This document shows positions 26,333 to 34,809 of a stretch of 64,000 bases of DNA, one piece after another. Source of the DNA: Avibacterium sp. 20-132 (GTDB lineage: Bacteria; Pseudomonadota; Gammaproteobacteria; Enterobacterales; Pasteurellaceae); the NCBI RefSeq assembly GCF_023611925.1, contig NZ_CP091456.1, forward strand, positions 930,001 through 994,000, read 5' to 3'. Under the pieces are notes generated by a model. The model was not told the origin of the DNA. It made no database searches and saw only the letters and a program-made list of their open reading frames with translations. The position numbers were made by a program, and so were the translations under genes. How positions within the stretch are numbered: position 1 is the first letter of the stretch; the number at the start of each line of letters is the position of its first letter.

Positions 26333-28306
26333 CTATTTTTGGCTTAAATTTATTTTATAGACTGCAAAACCAAGTTCATCTTGACCGATATAATCCATAG
26401 GGTATTGGGCTTTTTCTTTGATAAACGTATTGGCTTTCTCACTTGGTGACGTTTCCACTTGGATATTGAGTGGTATCTTTGTTGCAATAGGGGCTAATCG
26501 CCAGTTATTGTCTGCTGAAGGTATCACCTCGCCTTTTTCTTTTGTGGTTTGGCTGATATAGTTCGCTAAAATTTGGCGATTTTCATCTGGTGCGGCAAAG
26601 ACAATATGCGCATCCCCCGTTCCCGGGAATTTGCCAGAATATGCGCGATAATTATTCGTTGCGATTAAAAACTGATCGCTCTCTTGCACGGGCTTACCTT
26701 GGTAAGTCAGGTTGACAATGCGCGAGGCGGTAGGATTGATGAGTTTGCATTCTCCATCATAACGTGCGGGTTGGCTCACATCAATTTGATAATTAACCCC
26801 ATCAATGACGTCAAAATTATAGGTGCGGAAGCCATTCCAGTTTAATAAAGGTTGTGCTTTATCACTCTGTGGATCAATCTGATTAAACATTCCCGCACTG
26901 CATTCAAGCCATTGTTTAAGTTCTGCCCCACTCACTTTTACGATCACTAAGGTGTTGGGATAAAGGTAGAGATCGGCGGCGTTGCGGAAGGTTAAATTCC
27001 CTTTATCTACCTCAACATAGGCGGTTGGATCGTTTTTACGTCCGCCAACTTTAAAAGGGGCAGCCGCGCTTAACACGGGAATTCCTGCCAGCTCTGGTAG
27101 GTTTTTAACGACATTTTCAGCATAGGCTTTCTGTGCTTGATTAACAATTTGTACCGTTGGATCATCTTGGAATAGCGCGAGGAAACTATACATATTGTCT
27201 GATGCTTTACCAATCGGTTGTGCAACAAATTCACGCGTTGCTTGATGAATAGGTGCAAGTAATGCCGCAATTTCAGGATGGTTGCCTATGAGGGCTTTCT
27301 TTTTATCCGCATCATAAATTGGGCGCAATGCCGCTTTACCGTCAGTCACAAACCATTTGCCATTATGTTGGTTTAAGGTTAAATCAACCACACTGATATT
27401 ATTTGCCCAGTAACCCGCCATACTTTCAGGTACGCCGTTCATTGTGCCTTTTTCAATATCTGCGCCTTTACTGTGGGCAAATTCTTTATTCGGGAATAAA
27501 CGGTGTGAATGCCCAAAGATAATCGCATCAATTCCTTTTACATCAGCTAAATGGAATGCGGCATTTTCTTCCCCTTCTTTATAAGGTTCATCGGAAGGCC
27601 CTGTATGTGCCAACGCCACAATAATATCTGCCCCTTTTGCTTTTACAATAGGGACATAGTGTTCTGCGGTTTTCTTAATATCATAGGCTTTGACTTTACC
27701 TTCTAAATTTGCTTTATCCCACACCATAACCTGTGGTGGAACGAAACCAATATAACCAATCTTAATCTGATGCGATTTTCCGGCATTATCTGTCACGGTT
27801 TTTTCTTGAATAAAATAAGGTTGGAAATACGGTTTTTCATCGTTGGCATTGACGACATTTGCATTAATAATTGGAAAATCAGCTTGCTTAATGGCGCGAT
27901 CTAAATAGGCTAAACCATAATTAAATTCGTGATTACCAATTGTTCCCACATCATAATGCATCGCATTTAAGGCTAAAATAGCGGGGTTAGGTTTCCCCTC
28001 TTTATCACCTTTTGCGGCTTGATAATCTGCGATCGGGTTGCCTTGAATTAAATCGCCATTATCGACTAACACGGAATTTTTCACTTCTTGCCGTGCTGCT
28101 GCGATTAAACTGGCAGCACGTGTAAAACCAAATTTATCGGTTGGTGCATCTTTATAATAATCAAAATCGGTTAAAAAACCGTGAATATCTGTTGTCGCAA
28201 TAATGCGCAAAGACAACGCATTATTTTGTTCAGCCGCGCTTAATTTTAAACTATTTATCGCAAATAAACTTAATGCCCCTACGCGTAAGAAATGTCGTCT
28301 ATCCAT
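26333..28306 (-). CDS. cpdB: 2',3'-cyclic-nucleotide 2'-phosphodiesterase / 3'-nucleotidase CpdB
   Basis: Periplasmic metallophosphoesterase that salvages nucleotides. The start at 28306 follows AAAAGGAGAAAAAA; the open frame upstream to 28447 is not needed. The N-terminus [17 protein letters not shown] looks like a twin-arginine signal. The metallophosphatase motifs are [33 protein letters not shown] and FGHSHRLFP. The C-terminal 5'-nucleotidase domain includes [20 protein letters not shown]. The mature length of about 630 residues fits CpdB. It is the last native gene before the island. Confidence 0.92.
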   Translation of the reverse strand: MDRRHFLRVGALSLFAINSLKLSAAEQNNALSLRIIATTDIHGFLTDFDYYKDAPTDKFGFTRAASLIAAARQEVKNSVLVDNGDLIQGNPIADYQAAKGDKEGKPNPAILALNAMHYDVGTIGNHEFNYGLAYLDRAIKQADFPIINANVVNANDEKPYFQPYFIQEKTVTDNAGKSHQIKIGYIGFVPPQVMVWDKANLEGKVKAYDIKKTAEHYVPIVKAKGADIIVALAHTGPSDEPYKEGEENAAFHLADVKGIDAIIFGHSHRLFPNKEFAHSKGADIEKGTMNGVPESMAGYWANNISVVDLTLNQHNGKWFVTDGKAALRPIYDADKKKALIGNHPEIAALLAPIHQATREFVAQPIGKASDNMYSFLALFQDDPTVQIVNQAQKAYAENVVKNLPELAGIPVLSAAAPFKVGGRKNDPTAYVEVDKGNLTFRNAADLYLYPNTLVIVKVSGAELKQWLECSAGMFNQIDPQSDKAQPLLNWNGFRTYNFDVIDGVNYQIDVSQPARYDGECKLINPTASRIVNLTYQGKPVQESDQFLIATNNYRAYSGKFPGTGDAHIVFAAPDENRQILANYISQTTKEKGEVIPSADNNWRLAPIATKIPLNIQVETSPSEKANTFIKEKAQYPMDYIGQDELGFAVYKINLSQK

Positions 28307-28675
28307 TTTTTTCTCCTTTTGATGTTCACTAAAAGCGTGATGATTGTACGTTGTTTCTTTCCTCGCTTCTAGTGACGTTTTGTGATTAAAATCAAGTGCG
28401 GTGGTTTTTTGAGAGATTTTTTTACATTTTAGGCGATTGCTTAGCAAGGCTGTTTTCTGTTCCTGATGTATTAGCGGTGCCTTTTAAATCGTACTGGTTT
28501 CTCTGCTTTTGGGATAAACGGTAATAAATCAAAGTTCATTGTTCATCTTATAAGATAATCAACTTTTGGTGTTAATGTAGTTGCGTTTTCGATTTTTTGT
28601 TATTTGAAATAACCCAATAAGGCTTGCTGTTATGGTGAAAAATAGCAAAGCAAGCCTGTTCCGTATGATTTAAGA
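28307..28675. other. Left junction of the island
   Basis: A last Pasteurellaceae USS (AAGTGCGGT) lies near 28396. AGGCTTGCT (28620-28628) pairs with AGCAAGCCT (28649-28657) and probably terminates the following minus-strand hydrolase gene. Composition and codon style change across this gap. I see no integrase, tRNA or matching direct repeat at the opposite junction. Confidence 0.5.
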
Positions 28676-29338
28676 TCACTGCGTGATATTTATTAGCCAC
28701 GCCGCTAAATCATCAATTTCCATCTGGCTGATTTCATGACCAATCGGATAGCTGTGGAAGCTGAAGTTTTCCCGTTTGGCAAGGGCATTGACGGCAGGCT
28801 GTATCTGCGTTTCAGTGATAAGCTTATCGTATTGCCCCTGTGCCATAAAAATCGGCGTGTGCAGATTGGCGTCCGTTTCATAATCTTTGCGGGATTCTGC
28901 AAGCGGCAGGTAGCCCGATAGGCTAAACAATCCGCCAAGCGGCTGTATGGCAGTCAGTCCTGCCAGTAAGGAAACCGCACCACCTTGCGAAAAACCGCCC
29001 AGCACGATGTTTTGACTGGCAATGCCTTGCCGCTGCACTTCTGCAATCAGGCGATGCACGTAGGCGGCTGCCTCTTGCAATCCGTCTTTATCTTCATTTT
29101 GCAAAAAATTATCACCGCGTAAGTCATACCAGCCTGAAGTGTTGCCGCCAGCCCAAGTAACTGGGCGAATCGGGGCGTGCGGCAGGATAAAGGCGGTATG
29201 CGGCAGTTTTTGCTGCAAATATTCAGCCAGCGAACGGAAATGTTGTCCGCTTGTGGTCAATCCATGCAGAAAAATCACGCAGGATTGAGCAGCGTCAGGG
29301 GCAATGACGAGCGGTTCGGTACGTGGGATTAATGGCAT
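28676..29338 (-). CDS. Carboxylesterase/phospholipase-type alpha/beta hydrolase
   Basis: Cytosolic serine hydrolase of the carboxylesterase II (EstB-like) family. CVIFLHGLTTSGQHF gives the oxyanion region, GGFSQGGAVSL near residue 110 the nucleophilic Ser, GQYDKLI the Asp and PIGHEIS the His. I chose the ATG at 29338, which overlaps the stop of the preceding frnE-like gene and leaves 220 residues. The two genes are translationally coupled and form an operon controlled by the nearby ArsR-type regulator. Confidence 0.85.
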   Translation of the reverse strand: MPLIPRTEPLVIAPDAAQSCVIFLHGLTTSGQHFRSLAEYLQQKLPHTAFILPHAPIRPVTWAGGNTSGWYDLRGDNFLQNEDKDGLQEAAAYVHRLIAEVQRQGIASQNIVLGGFSQGGAVSLLAGLTAIQPLGGLFSLSGYLPLAESRKDYETDANLHTPIFMAQGQYDKLITETQIQPAVNALAKRENFSFHSYPIGHEISQMEIDDLAAWLINITQ

Positions 29339-30009
29339 CCATCTACTCCGCATGAAGCCCCTTCAATAGCTTGCTGATTTTGCTGCTGCCAAGCGTCTTG
29401 CAGTACCGCCAAGAAATGTGATACTGGCAAAGCACCGTTGATGGGTATGCCGTCCACTTCAAAATATGGCACCGCGTGTACGCCTTTTTGCTGGGCGGCA
29501 GTTTCATCGGCACGCACCGCTTCGGCAAATTCATCAGAGGCAAGCATTTGCTCCACACGGCTGCGCTCAATGCCCACTTCTTCGGCAAGGCGGCAGAGCG
29601 TTTCGTGGTCGGCAAGAATCAGGCTGTCGGTGAAATAGGCGGCAAACAGACGTTCGGCCATTTGTTCTTCTTTACCCAGCGTGGCGGCCAGTTTGGTTAA
29701 GCGGTGTGCATCAAACATATTGGTGTTTTGGGCTTCGGCGTAGCGCATATTGATGCCTGCGAGATTGGCTTTTTGTTCAATGCCGCGAATCATCGCGAGG
29801 GCATCGCTTGGGCTTTTTTGGTATTTCCATTCAATCCGTCCTTGCGTGGTGTTGGTAACGGTTTTGCCTGCCTGCGGATAGAGTTCAAAGGCTTTGTGAT
29901 GGATTTGCACTTGGTCGGCATGCTCAAATTGGGCAAGTGCCTGTTCAAGATAGCGTTTGCCGATGTAGCAGAAAGGGCAAGCATAGTCGGAAAAGAGGGT
30001 GATTTGCAT
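29329..30009 (-). CDS. DsbA-family oxidoreductase, FrnE type
   Basis: Cytosolic thioredoxin-fold protein of 226 residues. The active-site motif is CPFC at residues 11-14, close to the N-terminus in the stretch MQITLFSDYACPFCYIGK. The cis-proline region is GVHAVPYFEVDGIPINGA near residue 175. FrnE proteins act as dithiol isomerases in stress tolerance. The C-terminus CGVDGC could be an extra redox or metal site. It lies upstream of the hydrolase gene, and an ATCTA-N6-TAGAT operator precedes it. Confidence 0.85.
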   Translation of the reverse strand: MQITLFSDYACPFCYIGKRYLEQALAQFEHADQVQIHHKAFELYPQAGKTVTNTTQGRIEWKYQKSPSDALAMIRGIEQKANLAGINMRYAEAQNTNMFDAHRLTKLAATLGKEEQMAERLFAAYFTDSLILADHETLCRLAEEVGIERSRVEQMLASDEFAEAVRADETAAQQKGVHAVPYFEVDGIPINGALPVSHFLAVLQDAWQQQNQQAIEGASCGVDGCH

Positions 30010-30039
30010 GGGTTGCTCCTGTATTTTTTAATTCGTTAA

Positions 30040-30055
30040 ATCTAGAAATTTAGAT
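30040..30055 (-). promoter_or_regulatory. ATCTA-N6-TAGAT operator before the frnE-like gene
   Basis: The dyad ATCTA-GAAATT-TAGAT lies 31-46 bp before the start codon. The same dyad stands before the ArsR-type regulator gene (30547-30562), suggesting one regulator controls both. Confidence 0.6.
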
Positions 30056-30061
30056 ATATTC

Positions 30062-30157
30062 TGCCAAATTTAAAGTAATACGGTGTCAAACTCGCTTGCA
30101 GTATTACGGCATACAGCTTCGCTCGTTTTCCTTGTCTTACTTTAAATTTGTTTGAAT
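30062..30157. repeat. MITE-like intergenic repeat, copy A
   Basis: AAATTTAAAGTAA and its complement TTACTTTAAATTT bound a segment containing TTCGCTCG...CCTTGTCTTAC. It resembles copies at 32203-32312 and 39403-39512 and the neisserial intergenic repeat ending in ...CGCCTTGTCCTGATTTAAATTTAATCC. Confidence 0.5.
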
Positions 30158-30197
30158 ATTAGGTTGTAAAAACGCCCCGTAAAGGGCGGTTAAATGC

Positions 30198-30509
30198 TTA
30201 CAAAACTTGCTGTAACTGACTTAAAAACTGTGTGGCGGCGCTCGCATCATAGCGGTAATACGTCCATTTGCCTTCTCGTTTCATGGTCAGCAACCCTGCT
30301 TGTTTTAAGCTGTTTAAATAAGCAGAAACCACTGATTGTGCCAAACCGCTTTTGATGACCACCGCCTGCACGCAGACACCGCCTTCGGCATTGATGGCTT
30401 CAGCGGAAAACTCAGCAGAGGTGAAATGTGCGTGCGGTGATTTGAGCCATTGCAGCATTTGCAGGCGGCCTTCGTTGGCAAGCACTTTAAGGGTATCGGT
30501 AATTGGCAT
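30198..30509 (-). CDS. ArsR-family transcriptional regulator
   Basis: Winged-helix repressor of 103 residues. DTLKVLANEGRLQMLQWL is the first helix pair and SGLAQSVVSAYLNSLKQAGLLTMKREGKWTYYRYD the recognition helix and wing. One cysteine (GGVCVQ, near residue 46) might sense thiol or electrophile stress. It is on the same strand as the frnE-hydrolase genes with about 190 bp between them, and both have the same ATCTA dyad upstream, which points to autoregulation. Confidence 0.85.
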   Translation of the reverse strand: MPITDTLKVLANEGRLQMLQWLKSPHAHFTSAEFSAEAINAEGGVCVQAVVIKSGLAQSVVSAYLNSLKQAGLLTMKREGKWTYYRYDASAATQFLSQLQQVL

Positions 30510-30546
30510 AGTGTTGTCTGATTAGTTAGTTGATGGGGAATATTAT

Positions 30547-30562
30547 ATCTATAAAAATAGAT
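30547..30562 (-). promoter_or_regulatory. ATCTA-N6-TAGAT operator before the ArsR-type gene
   Basis: ATCTA-TAAAAA-TAGAT lies 38-53 bp upstream of the start codon and matches the dyad before the frnE-like gene. Confidence 0.6.
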
Positions 30563-30642
30563 TTGTAAATATGTTTTTTTGAGGATCGTTTTGTTTGATA
30601 ATTAGTCTTTATACTCCTATGCAACATCATTAGCGACATAGC

Positions 30643-30747
30643 CCCAAAGTCTATCTACTACCCGCAAATCTGCAACAAATCAAACCTGTGCAGGCAGCGA
30701 TTGATTTTTTGATGAGAAAGTTTATTGATAAGATGCTTCCGATATAG
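30643..30747 (+). pseudogene. C-terminal remnant of a LysR-type regulator
   Basis: The frame reads PKVYLLPANLQQIKPVQAAI then DFLMRKFIDKMLPI and a TAG stop. This resembles the last 35 residues of LysR-type regulators. No upstream part of the gene is present. Confidence 0.45.
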
Positions 30748-30779
30748 AAAATGCTTTACTGAAAGTTTAGGATATTCAA

Positions 30780-31322
30780 GTAGCCTTTTATTCAATCAAA
30801 ACACAAGATTTCCACCCAAGCCAGTAGAAAAATCATTCAAAAATCAAAACAAAAACCCATCAAATCAGGCTAAAAACCTTGAAGATTTTTGACCGCACTT
30901 TTAATCCCCTTTTTCCAATAAAAATGCAGCCTGAAAATATCAAACTTTCAGGCTGCCTGATTGGGCAAATGCTTTTAAATAGCGGTTTTATTCAATAGGA
31001 ATTTTCACCTGAGTTATTAGAAATAATCATCAAATCAGGCTAAAAACCTTGAAGATTTTTGACCGCACTTTTAATCCCCTTTTTCCAATAAAAATGCAGC
31101 CTGAAAATATCAAACTTTCAGGTAGCCTGATTTGGAAAACGCTTTTAAACAGCGGTTTTGTTTAATATAAATTTTCACCCGAGTCAGTAGAAAAAGGGTT
31201 TAAAGATAAAAGCAAAAATCCATCAAATTACGGCAAAAATAGCAGGATTTTTGACCGCACTTTTAATCCCCCTTTCCCAATAAAAACGCTGCCTGAAAAT
31301 CCTAAAACATTCAGGCAGCTTT
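30780..31322. repeat. Cluster of three intergenic repeat units carrying both USS and DUS
   Basis: A unit of about 180 bp recurs about three times. Each has a segment like TTTTGACCGCACTTTTAATC (Pasteurellaceae USS cores at 30892, 31062 and 31254) followed by an inverted pair of Neisseriaceae-type uptake sequences (arms at 30926/30947, 31096/31117 and 31288/31310). Linking blocks such as GCGGTTTTATTCAATAGG and TTTTCACCCGAGT also recur. The last dyad probably terminates the SDR gene. Confidence 0.85.
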
Positions 31323-31351
31323 TTGCAGCAAAGGGCAATTTGCGGGGCTTG

Positions 31352-32137
31352 CTATACGTCATCACGGCGTGTCATGGCACCGCCGTCCACATGCCAAATG
31401 CTGCCTGTAACCCAGCTTGCTTGGTCGGAGAGCAGGAAAACAGCTGTAGCCGCAACATCTTCTACCGTGCCGTTGCGTCCTAAGGCGTGGTATTTTTTGA
31501 AGTTTTCTAGGGTGTCTTTTACCTGTTCGCCGCTTGCAAAGCGTTCAAAAATGCGGGTTTCAATGATGCCAATCGGCAGAGCATTGACACGGATACCGTA
31601 TTCGGCAAGTTCGGCGGCGGCGTTTTTGGTGAGTGCCTCAAGCCCCCATTTGGCCATGGAGTAGGCCGCCATCGGTGTGGATTTGATGGGCAAGTGCGAT
31701 AAGGCGGCGGTGATGTTGACGATTGAGCCTGCTTTTTTGTTGTCAATCATCAGTTTGGCAACCGCTTGGGTGATGAAAAAGATGGCTTTGTTGATGCCTA
31801 GATAGCCGTCATACTGGGCTTCATCGGTTTCCAAGAAGCGGTTGGGGAAGTACACGCCTGCACTATTGACCAATAAATCTATGTCGCTGTGTTCGGCGTT
31901 GAGCTTGGCTATCAATGCTTGCACGCTTGTCATTGAGAGCAGGTTGGCGGTTAAGGCACTGACTTTTTCTTGTCCGTAGCGTTCGGCTAAGGTTTGACGG
32001 GCGGTTTCGGCTTTGTCGGGATTATTGCCTAAAATAACGGCTTTACCGCCCTGTGCCAAAATGGCTTCAGCAATGGCAAGTCCTACGCCGCTTGTGCCGC
32101 CAACGACCAATAATTTGCGGTTTTCAAAGTTTTTCAT
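31352..32137 (-). CDS. Short-chain dehydrogenase/reductase
   Basis: NAD(P)-dependent SDR of 261 residues. The Rossmann motif VVGGTSGVGLAIA is near residue 12, NSAGVY near residue 90, the catalytic Ser in NITAALSHLP near residue 145 and YSMAK (Tyr-Lys) near residue 160. The C-terminal SWVTGSIWHVDGGAMT is usual for classical SDRs. Substrate unknown. A motif shared with the thioredoxin promoter lies upstream at 32348-32368. Confidence 0.88.
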   Translation of the reverse strand: MKNFENRKLLVVGGTSGVGLAIAEAILAQGGKAVILGNNPDKAETARQTLAERYGQEKVSALTANLLSMTSVQALIAKLNAEHSDIDLLVNSAGVYFPNRFLETDEAQYDGYLGINKAIFFITQAVAKLMIDNKKAGSIVNITAALSHLPIKSTPMAAYSMAKWGLEALTKNAAAELAEYGIRVNALPIGIIETRIFERFASGEQVKDTLENFKKYHALGRNGTVEDVAATAVFLLSDQASWVTGSIWHVDGGAMTRRDDV

Positions 32138-32202
32138 GGGTTATTCCTCTTAAAAGTAAGTGATGTTTGGCAGATGTGTTATCTGCGTTAGGGTCAAATC
32201 TC

Positions 32203-32312
32203 GTCATTTAACTTCAAACGAATACAGAGTTGAAGGCTCCCTCATGTACTGCCTGTACACCTCGGTCGCCTTCGCCTTGTCTTCGTGTGAATTTAAGCGG
32301 CTATAATAGCGT
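32203..32312. repeat. MITE-like intergenic repeat, copy B
   Basis: Ends TCATTTAACTTCAAACGAA and TTCGTGTGAATTTAAGCGG are imperfect inverted repeats. The inside has CTGTACACCTCGGTCGCC and TTCGCCTTGTC, shared with copy C (39403-39512). Confidence 0.65.
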
Positions 32313-32347
32313 TTTTCTGCTATCTTGATTTGCCCAAAAGAAGCTTT

Positions 32348-32368
32348 TTCTTGCCTAATATGATAAAT
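32348..32368. promoter_or_regulatory. Motif shared with the trxA-like promoter, candidate AraC site
   Basis: Nineteen of 21 bases equal those at 34749-34769 (core TTCTTGCCTAAT then TGA, A-rich end). It overlaps the 3' end of the thioredoxin-like gene and lies about 210 bp before the SDR gene. Confidence 0.4.
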
Positions 32369-32687
32369 CTTGGTAGCTGCTAAGTTTTGCTCCAAAGTCG
32401 TTTAGGCGGATAAAATGTGCCTGCCGTAAGATTTCTTGTTGCTTCCAAAAAAGCAGCAGCGTGGGGGCGGTAAAGACCAAAAACCGCCCTGCAAGACTTG
32501 GCAACTGTGCGATGTCTGCTTCTATGACGGCAAGCTGTTCACGTTCGGCAAAGTTTTTGAGCTTGTGATGCAAGACGCTGCACACGCCGCATTTTGGGGC
32601 AGTGATATAAACAAGACTTAAATCATGCTCCGTGATATGACGCTCAACCTCGGCAAGGCTTGTGGCTTTTTTCATGTATTCTGCCAT
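32355..32687 (-). CDS. Thioredoxin-like protein
   Basis: A 110-residue thioredoxin-fold protein. The active site is CGVC in VYITAPKCGVCSVLHHKLK near residue 33, and the cis-proline is in FTAPTLLLFWKQQEI near residue 74. It probably reduces disulfides or mixed thiols in the cytosol. The start overlaps the end of the nitronate monooxygenase-like gene by 16 bp (an internal ATG at 32675 is an alternative), so the two are coupled. Confidence 0.8.
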   Translation of the reverse strand: MAEYMKKATSLAEVERHITEHDLSLVYITAPKCGVCSVLHHKLKNFAEREQLAVIEADIAQLPSLAGRFLVFTAPTLLLFWKQQEILRQAHFIRLNDFGAKLSSYQDLSY

Positions 32688-33658
32688 GAGAGCATATCGG
32701 CCATCGCCTCTGCCACGCTTTTAATGCGGTGGATATGGCCAACGCCTAAGCCAAAGCTGCCCCAACCGCTGTCAAGGTCGCCTTGCATCATGCCTGTGCC
32801 AAATCCTGATAAACCTGCCAGACGCTGGCTGATTTCGGCATCATCTGCACCGTTTAGGGATTTTTCGGCAAGTTCTTTGGCCAGTTTGCCAGCGGTTGAG
32901 CGGACAAAGCTTGGCGGTGCCCGAAAGAGCAAGAGATCGGTCGGCTGGCTGTCTATGAGTGCTTGTTTGACCTTGGGGTGGGCTGGGTTTTCGTGGGTTG
33001 CCAGCAGGGCGGTGCCAACAAAGATGCCTTCTGCCCCCAAGGCAAAGGCGGCTTTGGCGGTTCGTGCATCGGCGATACCGCCTGCTGCCAGCACGGGGGC
33101 TTGACGCACGGCATCGGCAATCATGGGCACAATGGCAAAGGTGCCAATGGCACGTTCTGGCATCAATCCGCCTTCATCAAAGCCTGTGGCAACGATGATG
33201 TCGGCACCTGCCTCTTCTGCCTGACGGGTGTTTTGGACGGTTGGGGTGATGGCCCGATAGAGTATTTTGATGCCTGCCTGTTTGAGTTCGGCAAAGATTT
33301 CAGGCAGCACCGTGCCTTCGCCCATGCCCATCCACACCACGGCATGAACGCCTTCTTCTTTGATGACGTTGAGAATGGGGCGTGTCCATGGGTCTTTGGC
33401 TTGGTCGGCATTGGGGGCGAGGTTGACGCCAAAGGGCTTGTCGGTCAAGGCTTTGGTTTTGCGGATTTCTTGACGCATACGTTCTGCCGTCTCTTCGGGG
33501 CTTGTGGTCAAGGTGGTTTGTCCTGCGTTGGGCCCAAGTACGCCCAGTCCGCCTGCGTTGCTGACGGCGGCGACAAATTCGGCATTGGTTACCCAAGACA
33601 TCGGGGCTTGGATAAAGGGTTTTTCAATATTAAGCAGCGATACAATACGGTTTGACAT
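32672..33658 (-). CDS. Nitronate monooxygenase-like flavoprotein 1
   Basis: FMN-dependent TIM-barrel protein of 328 residues in the 2-nitropropane dioxygenase/NMO family, which oxidises alkyl nitronates. Seen are the opening KPFIQAPMSWVTNAEFVAAVSNAGGLG, KPFGVNL, and the flavin-phosphate motifs GADIIVATGFDEGG, VLAAGGIADARTAKAAFALGAEGIFVGTALLA. The usual catalytic His of the family (GxEAGGH) is replaced by Asp/Glu-rich GFDEGG, so the reaction may differ. A paralogue lies at 37265-38218. Confidence 0.82.
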   Translation of the reverse strand: MSNRIVSLLNIEKPFIQAPMSWVTNAEFVAAVSNAGGLGVLGPNAGQTTLTTSPEETAERMRQEIRKTKALTDKPFGVNLAPNADQAKDPWTRPILNVIKEEGVHAVVWMGMGEGTVLPEIFAELKQAGIKILYRAITPTVQNTRQAEEAGADIIVATGFDEGGLMPERAIGTFAIVPMIADAVRQAPVLAAGGIADARTAKAAFALGAEGIFVGTALLATHENPAHPKVKQALIDSQPTDLLLFRAPPSFVRSTAGKLAKELAEKSLNGADDAEISQRLAGLSGFGTGMMQGDLDSGWGSFGLGVGHIHRIKSVAEAMADMLSWQNT

Positions 33659-33728
33659 GATTTTCCTTAAAAAAATATGAGGTTCACGTGATAAAAGTTC
33701 ACACGATAAAAGTTAAAAAGCCATCGGC

Positions 33729-33761
33729 AAAGAAAGCCAAAGCCAAGCTCAGGCTTTCTTT
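33729..33761 (-). terminator. Terminator between osmC-like and NMO-like genes
   Basis: AAAGAAAGCC and GGCTTTCTTT form a 10-bp stem. Just left, two near-identical 15-bp direct repeats (CAC..GATAAAAGTT) lie at about 33686-33716. Confidence 0.6.
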
Positions 33762-33768
33762 ATTGTCC

Positions 33769-34311
33769 TTACACCGAGCGGTTAATCACGTTAACGGGAT
33801 TGACCAGCGTGTCATACACGGGCGAATGATTGGCGATTTCATCAACCAAGGCATCAAGCTTTTCTTTATCGGTATTTGGACTTTCTAGGTGAATATCCAC
33901 ACGGATTTGGCTTGCACCGCTGCGAACGTCTTTAAACTTCAAAAAGCCATTTAAATCAAAATCCACGCTAAGCTTTAAATCAATACGGCTTAATTCAATG
34001 CCCTTGCCAGCAGCAAGCAGCGTGAGGGTTGCGGTATAACAGCCTGCCAACGCCTGCAAAACATACTCCATCGGGCTTAAGGCACGGTCTTCGCCCAGCA
34101 CCGCCTGCGGTTCATCGCCAAGCGTGATGAATTTATTCACACGGCTGTTATCGGCAACACCGCCTTGCACCGTGATGCCTGTTGCGGTTTTTACGCCAAC
34201 ACCGCCGTTTGATTCACTGCTCATGTGCAGGGTAAATTCGCCAAGTTTGGCATCGTTTTGAATACGGGCGGCAAGCTCGTTAATTTTTGTAACATCAGCA
34301 AAAGGGGTCAT
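33769..34311 (-). CDS. OsmC-family peroxide/thiol protein
   Basis: OsmC/Ohr-fold protein of 180 residues, usually reducing organic hydroperoxides with a Cys pair. Only one cysteine is evident, in VLQALAGCYTATLTLLA, at the position of the resolving/second catalytic Cys of the family. The start at 34311 is set by AAGGAGAACACG; the frame to 34338 overlaps the upstream gene. It follows the thioredoxin gene closely and they are probably cotranscribed. Confidence 0.82.
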   Translation of the reverse strand: MTPFADVTKINELAARIQNDAKLGEFTLHMSSESNGGVGVKTATGITVQGGVADNSRVNKFITLGDEPQAVLGEDRALSPMEYVLQALAGCYTATLTLLAAGKGIELSRIDLKLSVDFDLNGFLKFKDVRSGASQIRVDIHLESPNTDKEKLDALVDEIANHSPVYDTLVNPVNVINRSV

Positions 34312-34321
34312 CGTGTTCTCC

Positions 34322-34636
34322 TTAAAGTTCTTTATCAATCAATTGTGCAAGGGCAGATTTGGGCATCGCACCTGCGTGGCGTGCTGTCATTTGCCCTGCT
34401 TTAAAGGTCATCAGCGTTGGGATATTGCGAATGCCATATTGGGCAGAAAGCTTAGGATTGTCATCAACATTGACTTTCACCACCTTGGCCTTGCCTGCGT
34501 AATCCTCTGCCAATTCATCAAGCAAAGGGGCAATCATTTGGCAAGGCGGACACCAATCGGCATAAAAATCAACCAGCACGGGCGTGTTTGCATTTAACAC
34601 TTCATCAGAAAAGGTCTTGTCTGTGGCATAAATCAT
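34322..34636 (-). CDS. Thioredoxin
   Basis: Classical thioredoxin of 104 residues. The active site is WCPPC in VDFYADWCPPCQMIAPLL near residue 32; the usual WCGPC has Pro for Gly here. The cis-Pro motif NIPTLMTFKAG is near residue 72. I chose the ATG at 34636 with GGAG upstream. It is divergent from an AraC-type regulator that likely controls it. A 16-bp direct repeat (ATGTTGAAAAGCTTT, twice, 34664-34695) lies in the shared gap. Confidence 0.88.
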   Translation of the reverse strand: MIYATDKTFSDEVLNANTPVLVDFYADWCPPCQMIAPLLDELAEDYAGKAKVVKVNVDDNPKLSAQYGIRNIPTLMTFKAGQMTARHAGAMPKSALAQLIDKEL

Positions 34637-34748
34637 AAAAAATACTCCGCTTAAAAAGTTTTGATGTTGAAAAGCTTTCATGTTGAAAAGCTTTGATGGC
34701 GTTATTATCGGTTAAATCCTGCCGCCATATTTGCCAAAACGAAGCCAA

Positions 34749-34769
34749 TTCTTGCCTAATTTGACAAAT
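34749..34769. promoter_or_regulatory. Candidate AraC-regulator site in the trxA/araC gap
   Basis: The 21-bp motif (TTCTTGCCTAAT-TTGACAAAT) recurs with two changes at 32348-32368. Its place between divergent genes fits the site of the neighbouring AraC-type activator. Confidence 0.45.
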
Positions 34770-34809
34770 TCCCTTAAAATCACCCTAAAAACATTTAGGA
34801 AGCCGCATC

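Noticed and set aside
28307..28675. Attachment site or integrase-mediated island boundary
   Set aside because: No tRNA, integrase or direct repeat shared with the right junction (56315-56640) could be found.
32963..33655. Long plus-strand open frame (230 codons) opposite the NMO-like gene
   Set aside because: It is a shadow of GC-rich coding sequence on the other strand; composition is glycine/cysteine/histidine-rich without any domain.
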